This document shows, one piece after another, positions 10,399-21,765 of a stretch of DNA of 64,000 nt (position 1 is the first letter of the stretch; each line of letters starts with the position of its first letter). The translations under genes and the position numbers were made by a program. Under the pieces are notes generated by a model that was not told the DNA's origin, made no database searches, and saw only the letters and a program-made list of their open reading frames with translations. Source of the DNA: [Phialemoniopsis] sp. UDSM-2020 (Eukaryota; Ascomycota; Sordariomycetes; Thyridiales; Thyridiaceae); the NCBI GenBank assembly GCA_018873225.1, contig JAEILZ010000002.1, forward strand, positions 4,340,001 to 4,404,000, in the 5' to 3' direction.

Positions 10399-11110
10399 CT
10401 GCGGCAAAAGGACCTGGTCAGCAAACGTTTGCAGCTTGAGGAGCTCAATCGTTGTAGGATGTAGTCCCTGGGTCACGTACCTTGTCTGTTCTGTCACGTC
10501 TGAAGCTTGTAAGTCGAATGGAAGCTCTTGAGTAGATCAAAGCGAGTGCATGGGAGGACAGAAAGCATCTCGTTTGCACAATCTGCAAGAAATACTAACA
10601 CGTAGCTCTTCCATGAATGCCGATATCGCAACAAGCTCCGACTTGTGCCCTTGACATCACTTTCACATCTTCCTCTTTCTACATGGCATTCATGGGTCTG
10701 GGGTTGAAGTATCCACTCTTTTCTCCTCAAGGGGTACCACGGCGCCGGCTATCTCGACTGTCATATCCGGGAAGTAGCCGGCGCCCTGAGAGTACCTCAA
10801 CCCCACCACCACCAATACCCCTGGATATGATATCCCGGGACAGACTCCTGGAGGGGCGTGCCCAATCTAATTCGGCAGTACATTGCTGAGCCACTAGTTC
10901 AGGAGTCTTGATGTCTACTCGGCCGAGATCCCACTAAAATGCAAGATGGCGCAATGGCGAAAGTCAATCCTGCTAGTGTGCAAAGCTGATACATGCGAAG
11001 TGTTCGATGTGTCCTCTAGAAGGTGTCATGAAAAGGAAGTGGAGGTGCTCGCCTTCGTCGTGGAAGCCGAGCTTGTAATGTGAGATAACATATTGCTATT
11101 GGAATTATGG
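10399..11110. promoter_or_regulatory. dehydratase promoter region
   Basis: This 712-bp gap lies upstream of the minus-strand dehydratase and downstream of the 2-hydroxyacid dehydrogenase, so it chiefly serves the former. It holds the 11-bp inverted repeat at 10741-10785. A pair of GT and AG sites at 10430-10485 could form a 5' UTR intron. No other coding sequence is supported. Confidence 0.5.
10741..10785. repeat. perfect 11-bp inverted repeat, candidate operator
   Basis: GGCGCCGGCTA (10741-10751) is mirrored by TAGCCGGCGCC (10775-10785) with a 23-bp spacer, about 345-390 bp upstream of the dehydratase start. Each arm contains GCCGGCTA, the word also present near the second zinc-cluster regulator and three times in the aldolase/transporter promoter. 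Inverted CGG-containing half-sites are the usual target form of dimeric Zn2Cys6 factors. Binding is inferred. Confidence 0.55.
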
Positions 11111-12340
11111 TTACACTATCAAGCTTGCTTGCTCAGGGACAACGTCTTGTAGTCTTCCGGTCTCTAGTGCAGAGCGCACGTTGGCGATGCATCGCTCCTC
11201 CATCTTTGCATGCGTCTGCAACAGTTTATTAGTGGTCAGATTTGACCCAAGAGTCAGTGAGAGAAAACGAACCTCAACAGTATAAGTGCCCAAGTGAGGC
11301 AATAACAGAGCCCGTGGGTGCTTGCGAAGTCCCTCGTGGATCCGAGGCTCGTCTTCGTAGACGTCTAGGCCGCACGACCACACTTTACCGCTCTCGAGAG
11401 CATCCACTAGAGCTTTCTCGTCCACAATCGGGCCGCGTGCAGTGTTGACGATCACCACACCCGTCTTCATCTTTGCAAACTCTTTGTGCGATATAAAGTG
11501 CCGTGTGCCGTTCTGCAGCAAGTTAGCAGTCAACTTGAATACAGTCGAATAGGAAAGCCTACATTCAGTGGCAAACTAATGGCAATAACATCGCTAGTTT
11601 CCAACAGCTCGTCAAGCTCGACGTACGTAGCTTCTGTAACCTGATCTGACCTGCGGCGGTTGAAGTAGACGACCTTCATGCCAAAAGCAGCGGCCTTGCG
11701 CGCCAGGTTGCGGCCGATGCTACCACAACCCACGATCCCCAACGTCTTGCCCTGAGGATCATGTCCGAGAGGTGGTGGGGGGTCACTGCGCCACCCGCCG
11801 CCCTGGACCGCAGCGATACTCTGTGCAAAGCCTCTCAAGGCACCGAGCATAAGGAAAATAGCTGTGTCGGCCGTCGCGTCGTCGACAGCCGCAGGGACGT
11901 TGGAGACGCGGATGCCACGTGCAGTGCAAGCAGCGACGTCAATCTGGTCATATCCAGCCCCTGAGATTGTAAGCTACAACACATGCTAACGGATCGAATC
12001 TTAGGGAAAGTATTACCATTGTGGGAGATGAACTTGAGATTGGGAGGCAAGGCTTGTATGAGCTCTTCGTCGATGTTGCCCATAATATTTGCGCTGTACC
12101 ATGTCCTGTATATGGCGATGACATTGTCAAAGTCGCCGTTTCTACATTTTGTGAGGAACTGAGAGCGGCTGGTCACCCCGGGAGTGACGAGGTCCGCCAA
12201 GGCCGAGAGCGACTGCCAGGATCTCTGTGCACTGATAAAAAGAACAAGGTCGTCAGTTTCGAGGTCCCATCTCATCCGAAAGGAGAAGGCCCGACACACT
12301 GATGAATATCTCCTAGAAGTAGTACTTCACGTCTTGACAT
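11111..12340 (-). CDS. D-isomer-specific 2-hydroxyacid dehydrogenase (glyoxylate/hydroxypyruvate reductase-like)
   Basis: Five exons (12340-12300, 12231-12017, 11960-11563, 11512-11273, 11215-11111) give 332 residues. The first exon is only 41 bp (MSRREVLLLGDIHH) and was located because it restores the family's N-terminal LLLG..H..W motif; simple ORF finding misses it. The Rossmann motif GIVGCGSIGRN, the NTARG loop with catalytic R244, E273 (DVYEDEP) and H291 (LLPHLGTYT) make an intact active site. These NAD(P)H enzymes interconvert 2-keto acids and D-2-hydroxyacids such as glyoxylate, hydroxypyruvate or 2-ketogluconate. Position between the dehydratase and a regulator suggests it reduces a keto-acid product of the same pathway (inference). 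The last intron (57 bp) has no in-frame stop, so retention would add 19 residues. Confidence 0.9.
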
Positions 12341-12603
12341 GTTGATTCAAGCTGATGTTGGAGTAGGTGCTCTATGTGAATCGACCTTCATGTATGAGCA
12401 AATGAAGGAAAAGGATAGACTGATAAGGCCCCACCACCCAGCTAATTGTTTGTTCCGGTTTCGGCTGGGTCCCGATACGGAGGGCAGCCGACGTTGGGGT
12501 TCGGTGTACTCGACCCCTGAGTCCAAAATTTCGTGGTTCAATGTAAATACCATGGAGTATGAAGGACTATCAGAATATCTGCTAGTAAGCTGGATGTTAA
12601 TTA

Positions 12604-15070
12604 TTATCCTCCAAAGTTTGGAGCTGCGTTCATGAGGTCGAAGTCCGGTAGAATATCGCCTAAATCAAGTGCCTGTGGTTTCTGGTCAGCATATGTTCGC
12701 TAGACTCCCCACAATGAATCGCAGACTCACAAGTGTGTCAAGCTGCTCCCAATTAGGGAGATCCATGAAGTCCCAGGACGACGACTCTTGGCCAGTTCCC
12801 TCAACACCGAGCCACGGAACCGGCATACCAGCCGTCTCAAGGGAGGTGGCCATTGGCAATGCGGCCTCCTGAGGTTGATGTCCCGTGCCAGTCGTGCCGA
12901 GCTGCTGAACAGGTTGTTGCTGCTGTGATGGTAGTGGATCATTCTGCAGCTGTCTCACCACTTCGAGGCGAAACTCTTCCATGATGACGAAGAAGCGCTG
13001 CGCCAGCGAGTCGGCGTCGGCCACCGTAGCAATCAGCCCCTGACAGCGTCCCGCGGCCCGAAAGTACTGCAGCCAGGTCGACGGATCCTCGAGGCGGTTG
13101 CGCAGGGCATACGTGTATAATACGACCACTGCGCAGAATGCCTGATAGTGAGAGAACCACGACGCCGCATAAAGCTGGCCTACCTCAGCCATGCAGTCAA
13201 TGACGGTGACAATGCTCATAGCGGCATCCAGGCAACGGCGGACGTTTCGTATGACTTGGTCCGAGTTCCGCCAGCGGTGGTAGTCGTTGAACAGGCACGG
13301 GCGGTAGATGAGGATGAGGGCGTGGCCTGCGGCTAGGCTCAGGAGGGTGCTTTGGCGCTGGACTAGAGGAATCAGGAGCCGAGCATCAACTTTGTCCGCA
13401 TTCAGAAACACTGGGAGATTCTCCTTCCATTCGTCGACCTCGGCTCCAAGCTCACTCATGACTCGGTACTGTGCTGCCCTGTCTAGTGCCTTGATGCCGT
13501 AGAGCAGGCGCAGTGTCTTGCTCAGGATCCGGCCCATCTTCTGGTGGTTCAACGGACCGAGCATGACGTTCATACTATTTGATCCGGTGGATATGTTGGA
13601 AGTGGCCGTTAGGTCGCTGTCATCAACCAGAGCGGGCATGTCTTGATCAATATCATCGTCGTGAAAGGCGCATGGTCGGCCAAAGATGGCGCTCAGGTAT
13701 TTGTCAAGGTTGTAGGCGCACCAGAACAGTCGCTTCCGACATTCCAGCTCGATGTAACCTCCGCCATTATTATCCGTCTCGAACTTGGTCTTTCTGCGAT
13801 GCAGTCCCAGGGCGAGGATAAGTCTGGAAGTGGTGCCAAAGAGACTCCAACAGTGATTAAGTCGTGAACGAGTCAAGATGTAGAAGCAGCAGCCAAGCAG
13901 CGCCTGGACGCTCGTCAATATTGCAGGCTCGGTCTCTTGGTTGAGCTGCCACTCTGCAGCTTGGAAGTACAGTGTCCTGATCTGGGTGTAAGCAGTGGTT
14001 TTCTCGACTTGTGACCGGACTAGAGTCGGGCGCACCCATTATCAACGCCCTCTGTACCAGTAGAGCCTGAAGGATATCTGCACGCCTGAGAAAACATGCT
14101 CAGGACAACTGCGTATTTACTATGCGAATGAGGCCCTTCGATACGGCCGTTCTCGTAAAGTTGTTGAACCCACGCCTCCACAGTCGGTCTGTGAAGGAAG
14201 CGATAGGTAGGACTCGACAACTTTGGCAACCGGTCATTTTCCTGTAATGAATGTTTGATTACATTGACCGACTCACCTCGAAATATCTTTTCAGCAGCGC
14301 TTCTGCTTCTAGACGTGATGGTGGCATAAAAGTTGTTTCATCGAACCTCGGAAGAACCGGATCGCCAAGTGTGAAAACGGATGTCTGCGTAGGAATCACG
14401 CCTTCTACATCACGATCACGCCGTAATCTCCGCTGGAGACGCAGCAAGAAACTCAACCCAGATGAAGCACCGACAAAGTGACCTTGCCTATCACTTTCCC
14501 CCGGCTCTGGAGAGGCGCGAGAGGACTGCCCAGTAGGGCCCTCATTCTGGAGCCTTCTCTCGCGTTCAGTAGAGTGGGATATCGTGTTCTCGCCAGGCAA
14601 CTCCGTCCCTCCGATAGGCACCAGTACGGCTTCCAGGTTAGGCGTGCTCGGTGCCAGATGTGCGCCGCCTGTCGCTGGGCTATGTGGGAAGCGAGATGAG
14701 GCGGTGGAAGAAGGTGTATCCGGGTGGGTACGGCTCTTCCTCTTTCCCCTGAGATAAGGGGCCTTGTACTCGCAATCGAGTTCTTCTTCCACGCACTGCA
14801 AACACGGCTGCTTTCCCGTACATCTGATCTTCTTCCTGATGAAAACGGCTTGATTAGCAGACAAGGAAACAGCGACTCTCAGGCACCGGGACGAGCACGG
14901 CCGCCGGCGTTGATGGCAACTGACTTTTTGCAGTAATCGCATGCCCGGCTGACACGGATCCGCTCACCAAACCCCTTGTTTCTCCGTGAGGATGTCCGTG
15001 CCGGCGGCGGTGGAGGCAGCAGCGAGTCCGCTACCGCAGGCGCGTCATCTGCCAGTCCAGAACGTATCAT
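12604..15070 (-). CDS. Zn2Cys6 fungal-specific transcription factor
   Basis: Five exons (15070-14925, 14835-14277, 14241-14058, 14019-12731, 12672-12604) give about 748 residues. The zinc cluster is C44-X2-C47-X6-C54-X5-C60-X2-C63-X6-C70, split by the first intron inside the lysine-rich loop. The middle-homology region is clear (YFQAAEWQL, LTSVQALLGCCFYILTRSRLNHCWSLFG, RLILALGLHRR, ECRKRLFWCAYNLDKYLSAIFGRP), and the C-terminus is Gln-rich then acidic (LDLGDILPDFDL), which may be the activation domain. The junction between exons 3 and 4 is uncertain: the only in-frame GT-AG pair I find at the right phase with a usual donor is 38 bp, unusually short. It lies between the hydroxyacid dehydrogenase and the aldolase-like gene on the same strand, so it is a likely local regulator (inference). 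Confidence 0.85.
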
Positions 15071-15611
15071 AACCGATATTGATGCGTAATGGTCCGTGGA
15101 TTATTGCTCGAGAAGGCGCTGCATGTTGTCCGTGAGCCGGGTATCGTGAGTAGATATAGCCGGCGAGGGATGGGAACGTTTCCAAAGACATTGCCGATTG
15201 CGGGGAAAACTGGAGCTTGGAGGAAAAGTTCATGACTAGCGTAGTCAACCTGGGAAGTTATGGAGTAATGAGGTGGTCATACCCTTTAGACTCAACCCAT
15301 CAACATCCCTAGACCCCGTCGCTTTCCAACACGAACTCACTCGGTTGTCTACAGTTGGCTACATAATAGTGGAGAAGTGGAAGGTATCGGATCTGTCATC
15401 CAAGACCACTTGGCTAGCATAGTCCAAACCTTCAACCTTCATATGATCCAGGGGGAAATAGTTGCCAAAGAACGTCATTGCTTAGACAAGATTTGAATTA
15501 TGCTACAATCTTCTAGAGTGTACTTCACGCTACTTGGTCGCAAATATTTCCCATGCCAATCGTAAATCAATATGCTTAATATTAGATGTCTAAATATTGT
15601 TTTGTGCCCTC
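15071..15611. promoter_or_regulatory. promoter of the second zinc-cluster regulator and 3' flank of the aldolase-like gene
   Basis: This gap has no supportable ORF. TAGCCGGC (reverse complement GCCGGCTA) lies at 15157-15164, 87 bp upstream of the regulator's start codon. The part from about 15400 to 15610 is AT-rich and is the aldolase-like gene's downstream flank. Confidence 0.5.
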
Positions 15612-16665
15612 TTAATCCGTCCTTGGAAGCTCTTTACCAGTGAACATGGGCAGCTCGCCGTTGGATGCCCTTACCACATCCTCGAAACTGCAAAGTAGAA
15701 GCTGTGTTAGCCAGATATTCTTCACTATTGTAATGAGACCGTGCAGAAGCTTACCATGACTGAAACATCGTGTATTCCATCTCGTCTGTGTAGATGCGCC
15801 GCGTGTATTGTGCCTCCTCGTGCCCGACCTTGATCGTCGGCGTCCCCCGCCCGGCGGCCGCAGCGTCAGCTAGCAATTGGGCCTGAATGCAGCGGTCCAT
15901 AGCACCAAAGAGAAAAGTAGCGCCATCGACAGACTTTGCTACCGTGAGAATACCGTGGTTAGCCAGGATGACTGCCTTGTTGTTGCCCAGCGCCTTGGCG
16001 ATCCGGCGTCCTTCCTCAGTGGCCAGCACGATGCCGCCGAAGCCCTCGTAGATGGCGTGGTCCTCATAGAAGCGGCACGCGTCCTGGTTGATGGGCTCGA
16101 GCTTGCACCCCAGCGCCGAGAAGGCCTTTGTCGGCACCGAGTGGCAGTGGCACGCGGCGACGACGTCGGGTCGCGCCTTGTGCACGGCGACGTGGATGGC
16201 GAAGCCGGCTGGGTTGACGGCGTGCATGTTGCCCGGCTCGACGACCTCGCCGCTCTCGTTGACGAGGACCAGGTCTTCGGGTCGCATGTGCGAGAAGGAG
16301 ACGCAGTGCGGGTTGATCCAGAAGTGGTCCTCGAGGATGGGGTCGCGGATCGTGACGTGCCCGCCCGCGCCCTCATTGTTGTAGCCGTTCATGCCCAGCC
16401 ACCGCAGGGCGGCGGCGTGGTGCAGCTTGCGCCACTCGCGCTCGTCCTCGAGGCTGGCGAATTTGGGGATGCGGATCTGCTTGATGGGCTTGGTCTGGTG
16501 GCCCGAGATAGGGTGGCCGCCGTAGGTGAAGACATCGAGCGGCCGGTCCTTTCCGTTGGACTTGAGCGCAGCTGCGCGCTCGTCGCCCGTCAGTTGTGTC
16601 GACTTGGAGCCCGGCACCTGCGACTCGGGCAAGTGGGCCACGGACTCGACAGCAGAAGGCGCCAT
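15612..16665 (-). CDS. class II aldolase/adducin-domain protein
   Basis: Two exons (16665-15755 and 15687-15612) give 328 residues. The second exon replaces a premature TAA read through at 15751 and adds the C-terminal FEDVVRASNGELPMFTGKEL. The fold is the class II aldolase/adducin head: the metal site is H173 and H175 (ACHCHS) with H237 (ILANHGIL), after N/G-rich loops (GYNNEGAGGHVTIRDP). In bacterial fuculose- and ribulose-phosphate aldolases a Glu serves as acid/base just before the HxH motif; the aligned place here is NPAG, so that Glu is missing. Fungal relatives share this. It may therefore cleave, decarboxylate or epimerise a keto-sugar acid rather than act as a classic aldolase. It is divergent from a transporter gene. 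Confidence 0.88.
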
Positions 16666-17454
16666 GATGAAGGGTGAGGATGAATTGAGACTGCTAGATT
16701 TCTCGGATGCTCATGTGTGCTAGATACGTGTCTGCTAGGTCGATCGAAGAGGTGCAATGCTGTGTTCTGATGATATTGATAATTCAAGCAAGGTCGTCTT
16801 AGTTGCAACACAGACAGTCTGCGTGCCTTTATCTTACGGGTGGCAGGCAAGGGGCCCACGAGATCAAAGTGGCGTAGGATCGTCTTTGCCACCACATATC
16901 GGAAAGACCACGGTCCGGAGTCGGTGCTGTATGTTCTCGCCCTCGATTCTGGGGTCATATCGTACGGTTCGTGTCTTCCAAAGCATGGGGCTATCCAACC
17001 ACGAAGGCCGCTTATACCGGGCGATGGTAGGCCGTGGCCGGAAGCTGCCGGCTACATCACAGGTGCCGGCTATAAAACTCTACCTTCGGGTCTCGGCCGG
17101 CTACTTCCCCAGACCTTTCTCCGCAACCCCGCAGGATCCCTCACCGTAACTAGCTCGCACCCTGATACAGGTTCGGTTCTGGCTAATGTCTCAATCCTGA
17201 GTGGCCAACGCCTATGTCAAGGGGGCTTCTTTGGGTAGTCCCTGGTATCCGACAAGATTCGCCGTCCTGTGACCTTGACCATCCGCAGGCAAGGATAAGA
17301 GGTCCGCCGAGATTATAAGCAGATCTGGTTCCCCAAGGATCTGGGACTGGGGACATAGCGAACCACTCGAGTGACGAGATTCTCAGCAAGATCTCCTTCA
17401 GAACTCCTACCTCACGCTCAAGGTTCTGTTTGTCCTCCTGGACCCAACCCCAAC
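16666..17454. promoter_or_regulatory. divergent promoter, aldolase-like gene / transporter, with three GCCGGCTA boxes
   Basis: This 789-bp region has no supportable gene. GCCGGCTA occurs three times in the same orientation at 17047-17054, 17065-17072 and 17096-17103. The middle one runs directly into TATAAAA (17071-17077), a possible TATA box. A GATAAG motif, the usual target of AreA-type GATA factors, lies near 17294. AAGATTCGC at about 17254 is also found in the promoter of the second transporter. Confidence 0.6.
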
Positions 17455-19452
17455 ATGTCTGATCGCATCACGCACACCAATGCCGACGCCCCCATCGTCC
17501 CGGTCGACGACAAAGACCTCGCCGCAATGCATGTCGAAAGCAAAGATGGCACCAATATGTCGCCAGAGGAGCGGTTTGTTGCCTCCTTTCCCGAGAAGTC
17601 TCGCAAGAAGCTTCTGAGAAAGATGGATCTCCACATCATCCCATGCCTGATGCTCCTCTACGGTAAGTTGCCCGGACCCATGTTCCTCAGTAAATGCTAA
17701 CGTCTCCCAACAAGTGATGTCCTACATCGACAGAGCCAATATCGGCAACGCCAAAATCGAGGTACGCAGTCTAGCCAATAGCACTTGAAGTTTAAGCCGC
17801 TCGACTGACAGCATGAGTGATAGGGCATGGCCAAGGATCTAGGACTTCAAGAGACACAGTACAACGTGGTGCTGTCGATCTTCTTCGTCACCTACATTAT
17901 CTTCGGTAAGGCCACCATTGCACTAGTTCTATTGTGATTTTTTTCTAACCTCTTAATATCAGAGATGCCCAGCAACTTTGTCCTTGAAAAGTACTTTAGC
18001 GAGCGCCCGTCGTGGTGGATTGGCATCATCACTGTGCTCTGGGGCATCTTCATGGTTCTTGTATGTTCCAGCGACTTCCCACTTTCCTAAGAGATCAAGG
18101 GTTAACAGATGGTGATGTTCAGCACGGAGTCGTCACCAACTATGGGGGTATCATGGCTGTGCGCTTGTTGATGGGCGCGTTCGAAGCAGGTCAGTACAAC
18201 GCTGAACAGACGTCATCCAAATTCTGATATACGAGCTTTGGGGCTAATATCAACTGCGGCACATAGGTCTTTTCCCCGGTGCCATCCTATTCATGAACAA
18301 GTGGTACACCAAGTATGAGCTAGCCACCAGGTTCTCGCTTTTCTACGTCGGCTCGGCACTCTCGGGAGCCTTTTCCGGTCTGTTAGCCTACGGCTTTGCA
18401 CAGATGAATGGCGTGGCTGGTGTTGCAGGATGGCGCTGGATTTTTATCATGGAGGTTCGTTCTTCAATCTATCATTTTCTCTCAAACCAGCTCTAACTCT
18501 TCATTCGCCATAGGGAATCATCACAGTCATCCTCGGGGTTTTAACTCCTCTGCTCTTGGCCGATACTGCAGAACGCGCCACGTCGTGGCTAGATGAAGAC
18601 GAGCGCCGGTACCTCAGCCTCCGAATGATGATCCAGGATGGCGGATCCAAGGTTCAGAAGGCCGGATCTCACTTCAGCTGGGCCCTCCTATGGGATGTAG
18701 TCAAGGACTGGCAGTTCTACCTGATGGTCTTCAACTACTGGTCCAACACTATTCCCACCTACGGCATGAAGTTTACTATGCCTCAGATCATGAAGAACAT
18801 GGGCTTCACCAACAACAACGCACAGCTTATGTGAGTCAACCTTTGCTGTCTATCCGGGGCCGGCATGTTAAAGTCAATGTACTGACAACGCGGTTTTCAC
18901 AGGACCATTCCTCCATACGTTGCTGGTGCAATCAGCGCCTATTGCTTTGGTCGCCTCTCGGATAAGTTCCGCCGCCGGTCCTACTTCCTAATCATCCCGC
19001 AGACCCTTCTTATCATCTCGTACTCGATCATGACACCTCTCGCCCCTCGGATCAAGAACAACGTCGGCATCTGCTACTTCACCATTGTCCTTGCCAACAT
19101 CGGACTCTACCCGATCAACCCCGGCTCCAGCTCCTGGATCAGCAACAACCTTGCCGGCCCGGCCAAGCGTGCTCTCGGCATCGCGTACATGACCTCTCTG
19201 ACCAACCTCGGCGGCATCGCTGCGTCCTACATCTTCATTGACTCCGAGTCGCCGGCGTACCCGACCGGATTCGGTGTGTCATTGGCCTTTGGAACCATGG
19301 GTGCCATCGCCTCCATCCTGCTCGACGTCATCTACATGCGCATCAACAAGAAGCGCGACCAGGTTTCCGAGGCTGAGGTCCGCGAGAAGTATACCGAGGA
19401 GGAGCTTGCCGCCTTGGGAGATCGCTCGCCTCTTTTCAGGTACACGCTATAA
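17455..19452 (+). CDS. MFS transporter, anion:cation symporter (allantoate permease) family
   Basis: Eight exons (17455-17662, 17715-17761, 17824-17905, 17963-18060, 18123-18189, 18267-18454, 18514-18830, 18903-19452) encode 518 residues with about twelve membrane segments. Family hallmarks include KMDLHIIPCLMLLYVMSYIDRANIGNAKIEG in the first helices, EMPSNFVLEKY, the NYGGIMAVRLLMGAFEAGLFPGA block and GWRWIFIMEG. Members of this Dal5-like family carry organic anions such as allantoate, nicotinate, pantothenate or sugar acids across the plasma membrane with protons. The central loop (WLDEDERRYLSLRMMIQDGG) is also typical. Divergence from the aldolase-like gene, with shared promoter boxes, suggests it imports the locus's substrate (inference). 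Confidence 0.93.
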
Positions 19453-19707
19453 GTCAAGAATCAGAGCGGGTTGTATCGATAGATCGCGAGCATGAGTGGT
19501 CAAGGAAGTAGGCTTCCTCTAGAAAGATATATCCAAGCTCAAATAGCTAGAAATAGAATGGTCTAATTTTAGACGGAACAATCAAGAACTTATTCTAAGT
19601 CTCATCATTCGTGTATCCATGACTATGAATTGTATTATAAGTAACAGCCCTCTCCAACTCACAGCAAAGGAGCAAAAACTGAGCTCGCCGGCTGTTGAAC
19701 CAGATAA

Positions 19708-21765
19708 TCAAGAGCCTGATGTCGCCTGTATCCAATGCTGCCTTCCCGTATCTGGACACGTTTCGGGCCAAACAAACCCCTGGAGGGCTCGGCAGGCATT
19801 TTCCCACCCACTCATTTCTCTGATCTGAGCCCATGTGCTGACATGTCTATAAAGGCTTTTGCGCAGCTCGATCCATTGTCCCCGGTCGTCTTCTGGGCTT
19901 TCTATCTTGTCCAAGCTACAACACGCAGACATAATCAGCCAGAACCAAAAGTCGGCCGCTCGAGTGTCTTGCTCCTGACAAAAATGCTGCTCCCTTTCGT
20001 CGATCTCCGTCTTCAACAGCATGAGGATGTGCCGCTGGTACTTGTAGTCCATAGTCTCTCCTGCGTAGGAATACCCTAGCACCGCATGTATATAGAGAGC
20101 AATTGCGGATGCGAGGGAAGAATAGGATATGCCCGGCCACCCTTCTTGCGGCTCAGGGCTTGGTGTCGGAACTTGCAGCCCGGTCTGCTTGCCCAGTGTC
20201 TGAGCGTGTAGTATCACAAAGGCGATGAGGAGCCTGTTGGGGCCGCCGTCGTTCCACATCTCTTCTCGCGAGCTTTGTGTGATTCCGTCACGGGCCCGAT
20301 TCTTCCTATCTACAAGGGCCGTAATGTCCCGCAGCGGTGGAAGTGCCAGGGCCGGATCGACATCCTGGGGAAAGGACTTAGGCAAGGTTGGGCTCAGGAA
20401 GTAAGGAAAGAGTCTTAGTGCTAGTAGTCGATTCTTGAGCCCGTCAAATTCGTACTGGTAGCGCGAGTGCATGATGGAGATATAGGTAGGGCTGGGCTGG
20501 CCGGTCTTGTACGCTCTCGCCTCCGGCATCGGCACATCGTTGAGTCGTGCCTTGATGCCGTACACAAAGGTATGTACCCTATAGTTTTGCGGTCGTAAGT
20601 TATCCCGATGCTGTCACAACATGGTCTTCTTGGGTCAGGGTGCACTTACATGATTAGATAGCGGTCTATCAACTCCCTTGTAGCTCGATTGTCGCTAGTC
20701 TTCTCAGTTGCCTTTTCGGTTGCGTTCTGCTCGTGGTTTGCCCAGCTCTCACGAAGAGCCATCAGTCCTCCCAAATGGAATTGGGCAGCAGTCAAGTTTC
20801 CAATGCAGGCCTGCCAGATTGTCATTAGCCATGGGCTATGTAAAATACTTCAGCTGCATCCTCATACCTCAACCAGACTCAAGGTCGTGACCAGCTGCAA
20901 ATTTCCAAGAAGCTCCTGCCGTGTCTGCTTGTCAATAGTACTTCGCACCGTCTCCAGGCTCTGTGCCTTGTGCATGAGATACGTGGGCTGAAAGCTAGCT
21001 AGTCGTCCGGTATTCCAGCAGTAGTGGATGCTAGCAAGTAGAAGCGTGCAACGAAACGATGCGGGGTTGTGCAAGGAGACCACGAGGCTGTCCTTATCCA
21101 TAATCGGGGCAATGGAGCCATGTATAGACTGTATCGCGACTGGAAAACCCACTTAGCCAATTGCCATTGCGCACGGCAGAGGCTTTCATCTACAAGCAGT
21201 CGCAACTTACAGTATCGGTACAATTCTTGGGATCTGGCGGGCATCGAGACAGGGAGGACATCGAATGGTTCCGTCTGCGAGGACGGCACGCCCGGCCACG
21301 GCCCAGGAAACGCCGCTTTGAGAATGAGTGTAGAAGAATGCTGGCGTTTTCCGAGCGTCGGACCTTGCTCTGTTTCCTTGGGCACTACCCACGGCTGCTG
21401 CTCACCTGGGAACAGACCCTTCATCTTCCGCCGCTGATCCCGGAGCGGGACGGGCGGTGCCGCGTAGACGCACGTCTTGTTCGAAGACGTACACATCAGA
21501 CTATTGCTACTGGTCAGCCGATCTCCAAACCCATCTTGTGCTCCAGCAATACCCTCGTGGCATGCCGGCGTCCCCACGCGGGCCCGTGTATCTGACCCGA
21601 TCGGGTAACAAGGCGGGAGCCATACCAGTTTGGATGCGCCTCATCGCACCTCACGTGTCTCTGCCGGCATGTAACACACCCATTACGGCTCCGGCCGTGG
21701 GTCGTCCTCCTTCTCTTTTCTTCCTGCTGTTGCATCGCACTCGAATTCCCGTTCTCCCGAGCCAT
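19708..21765 (-). CDS. Zn2Cys6 transcription factor with fungal-specific domain
   Basis: Five exons (21765-21626, 21500-21211, 21139-20868, 20810-20650, 20578-19708) give 577 residues. The zinc cluster is C30-X2-C33-X6-C40-X6-C47-X2-C50-X6-C57, preceded by a basic KRRRTTHGRSR segment; C47 sits on the first splice junction. The rest matches the fungal-specific transcription factor family 2 type: SIHGSIAPIMDKDSLVVSLHNPASFRC early, then ALRLFPYFLSP and a helical region with LYIHAVLGYSY. Its 3' end faces the 3' end of the transporter (255 bp apart). It may regulate the neighbouring transporter genes, but no direct evidence is visible. Confidence 0.87.

Noticed and set aside
10399..10497. Upstream extension of the dehydratase frame
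   Set aside because: It has no ATG (opens at GTG) and contains GT/AG sites suited to a 5' UTR intron; the start at 10398 gives the normal family length.
15877..16677. 266-codon plus-strand frame opposite the aldolase-like gene
   Set aside because: Antisense shadow; the minus-strand frame has the conserved metal site and family motifs.
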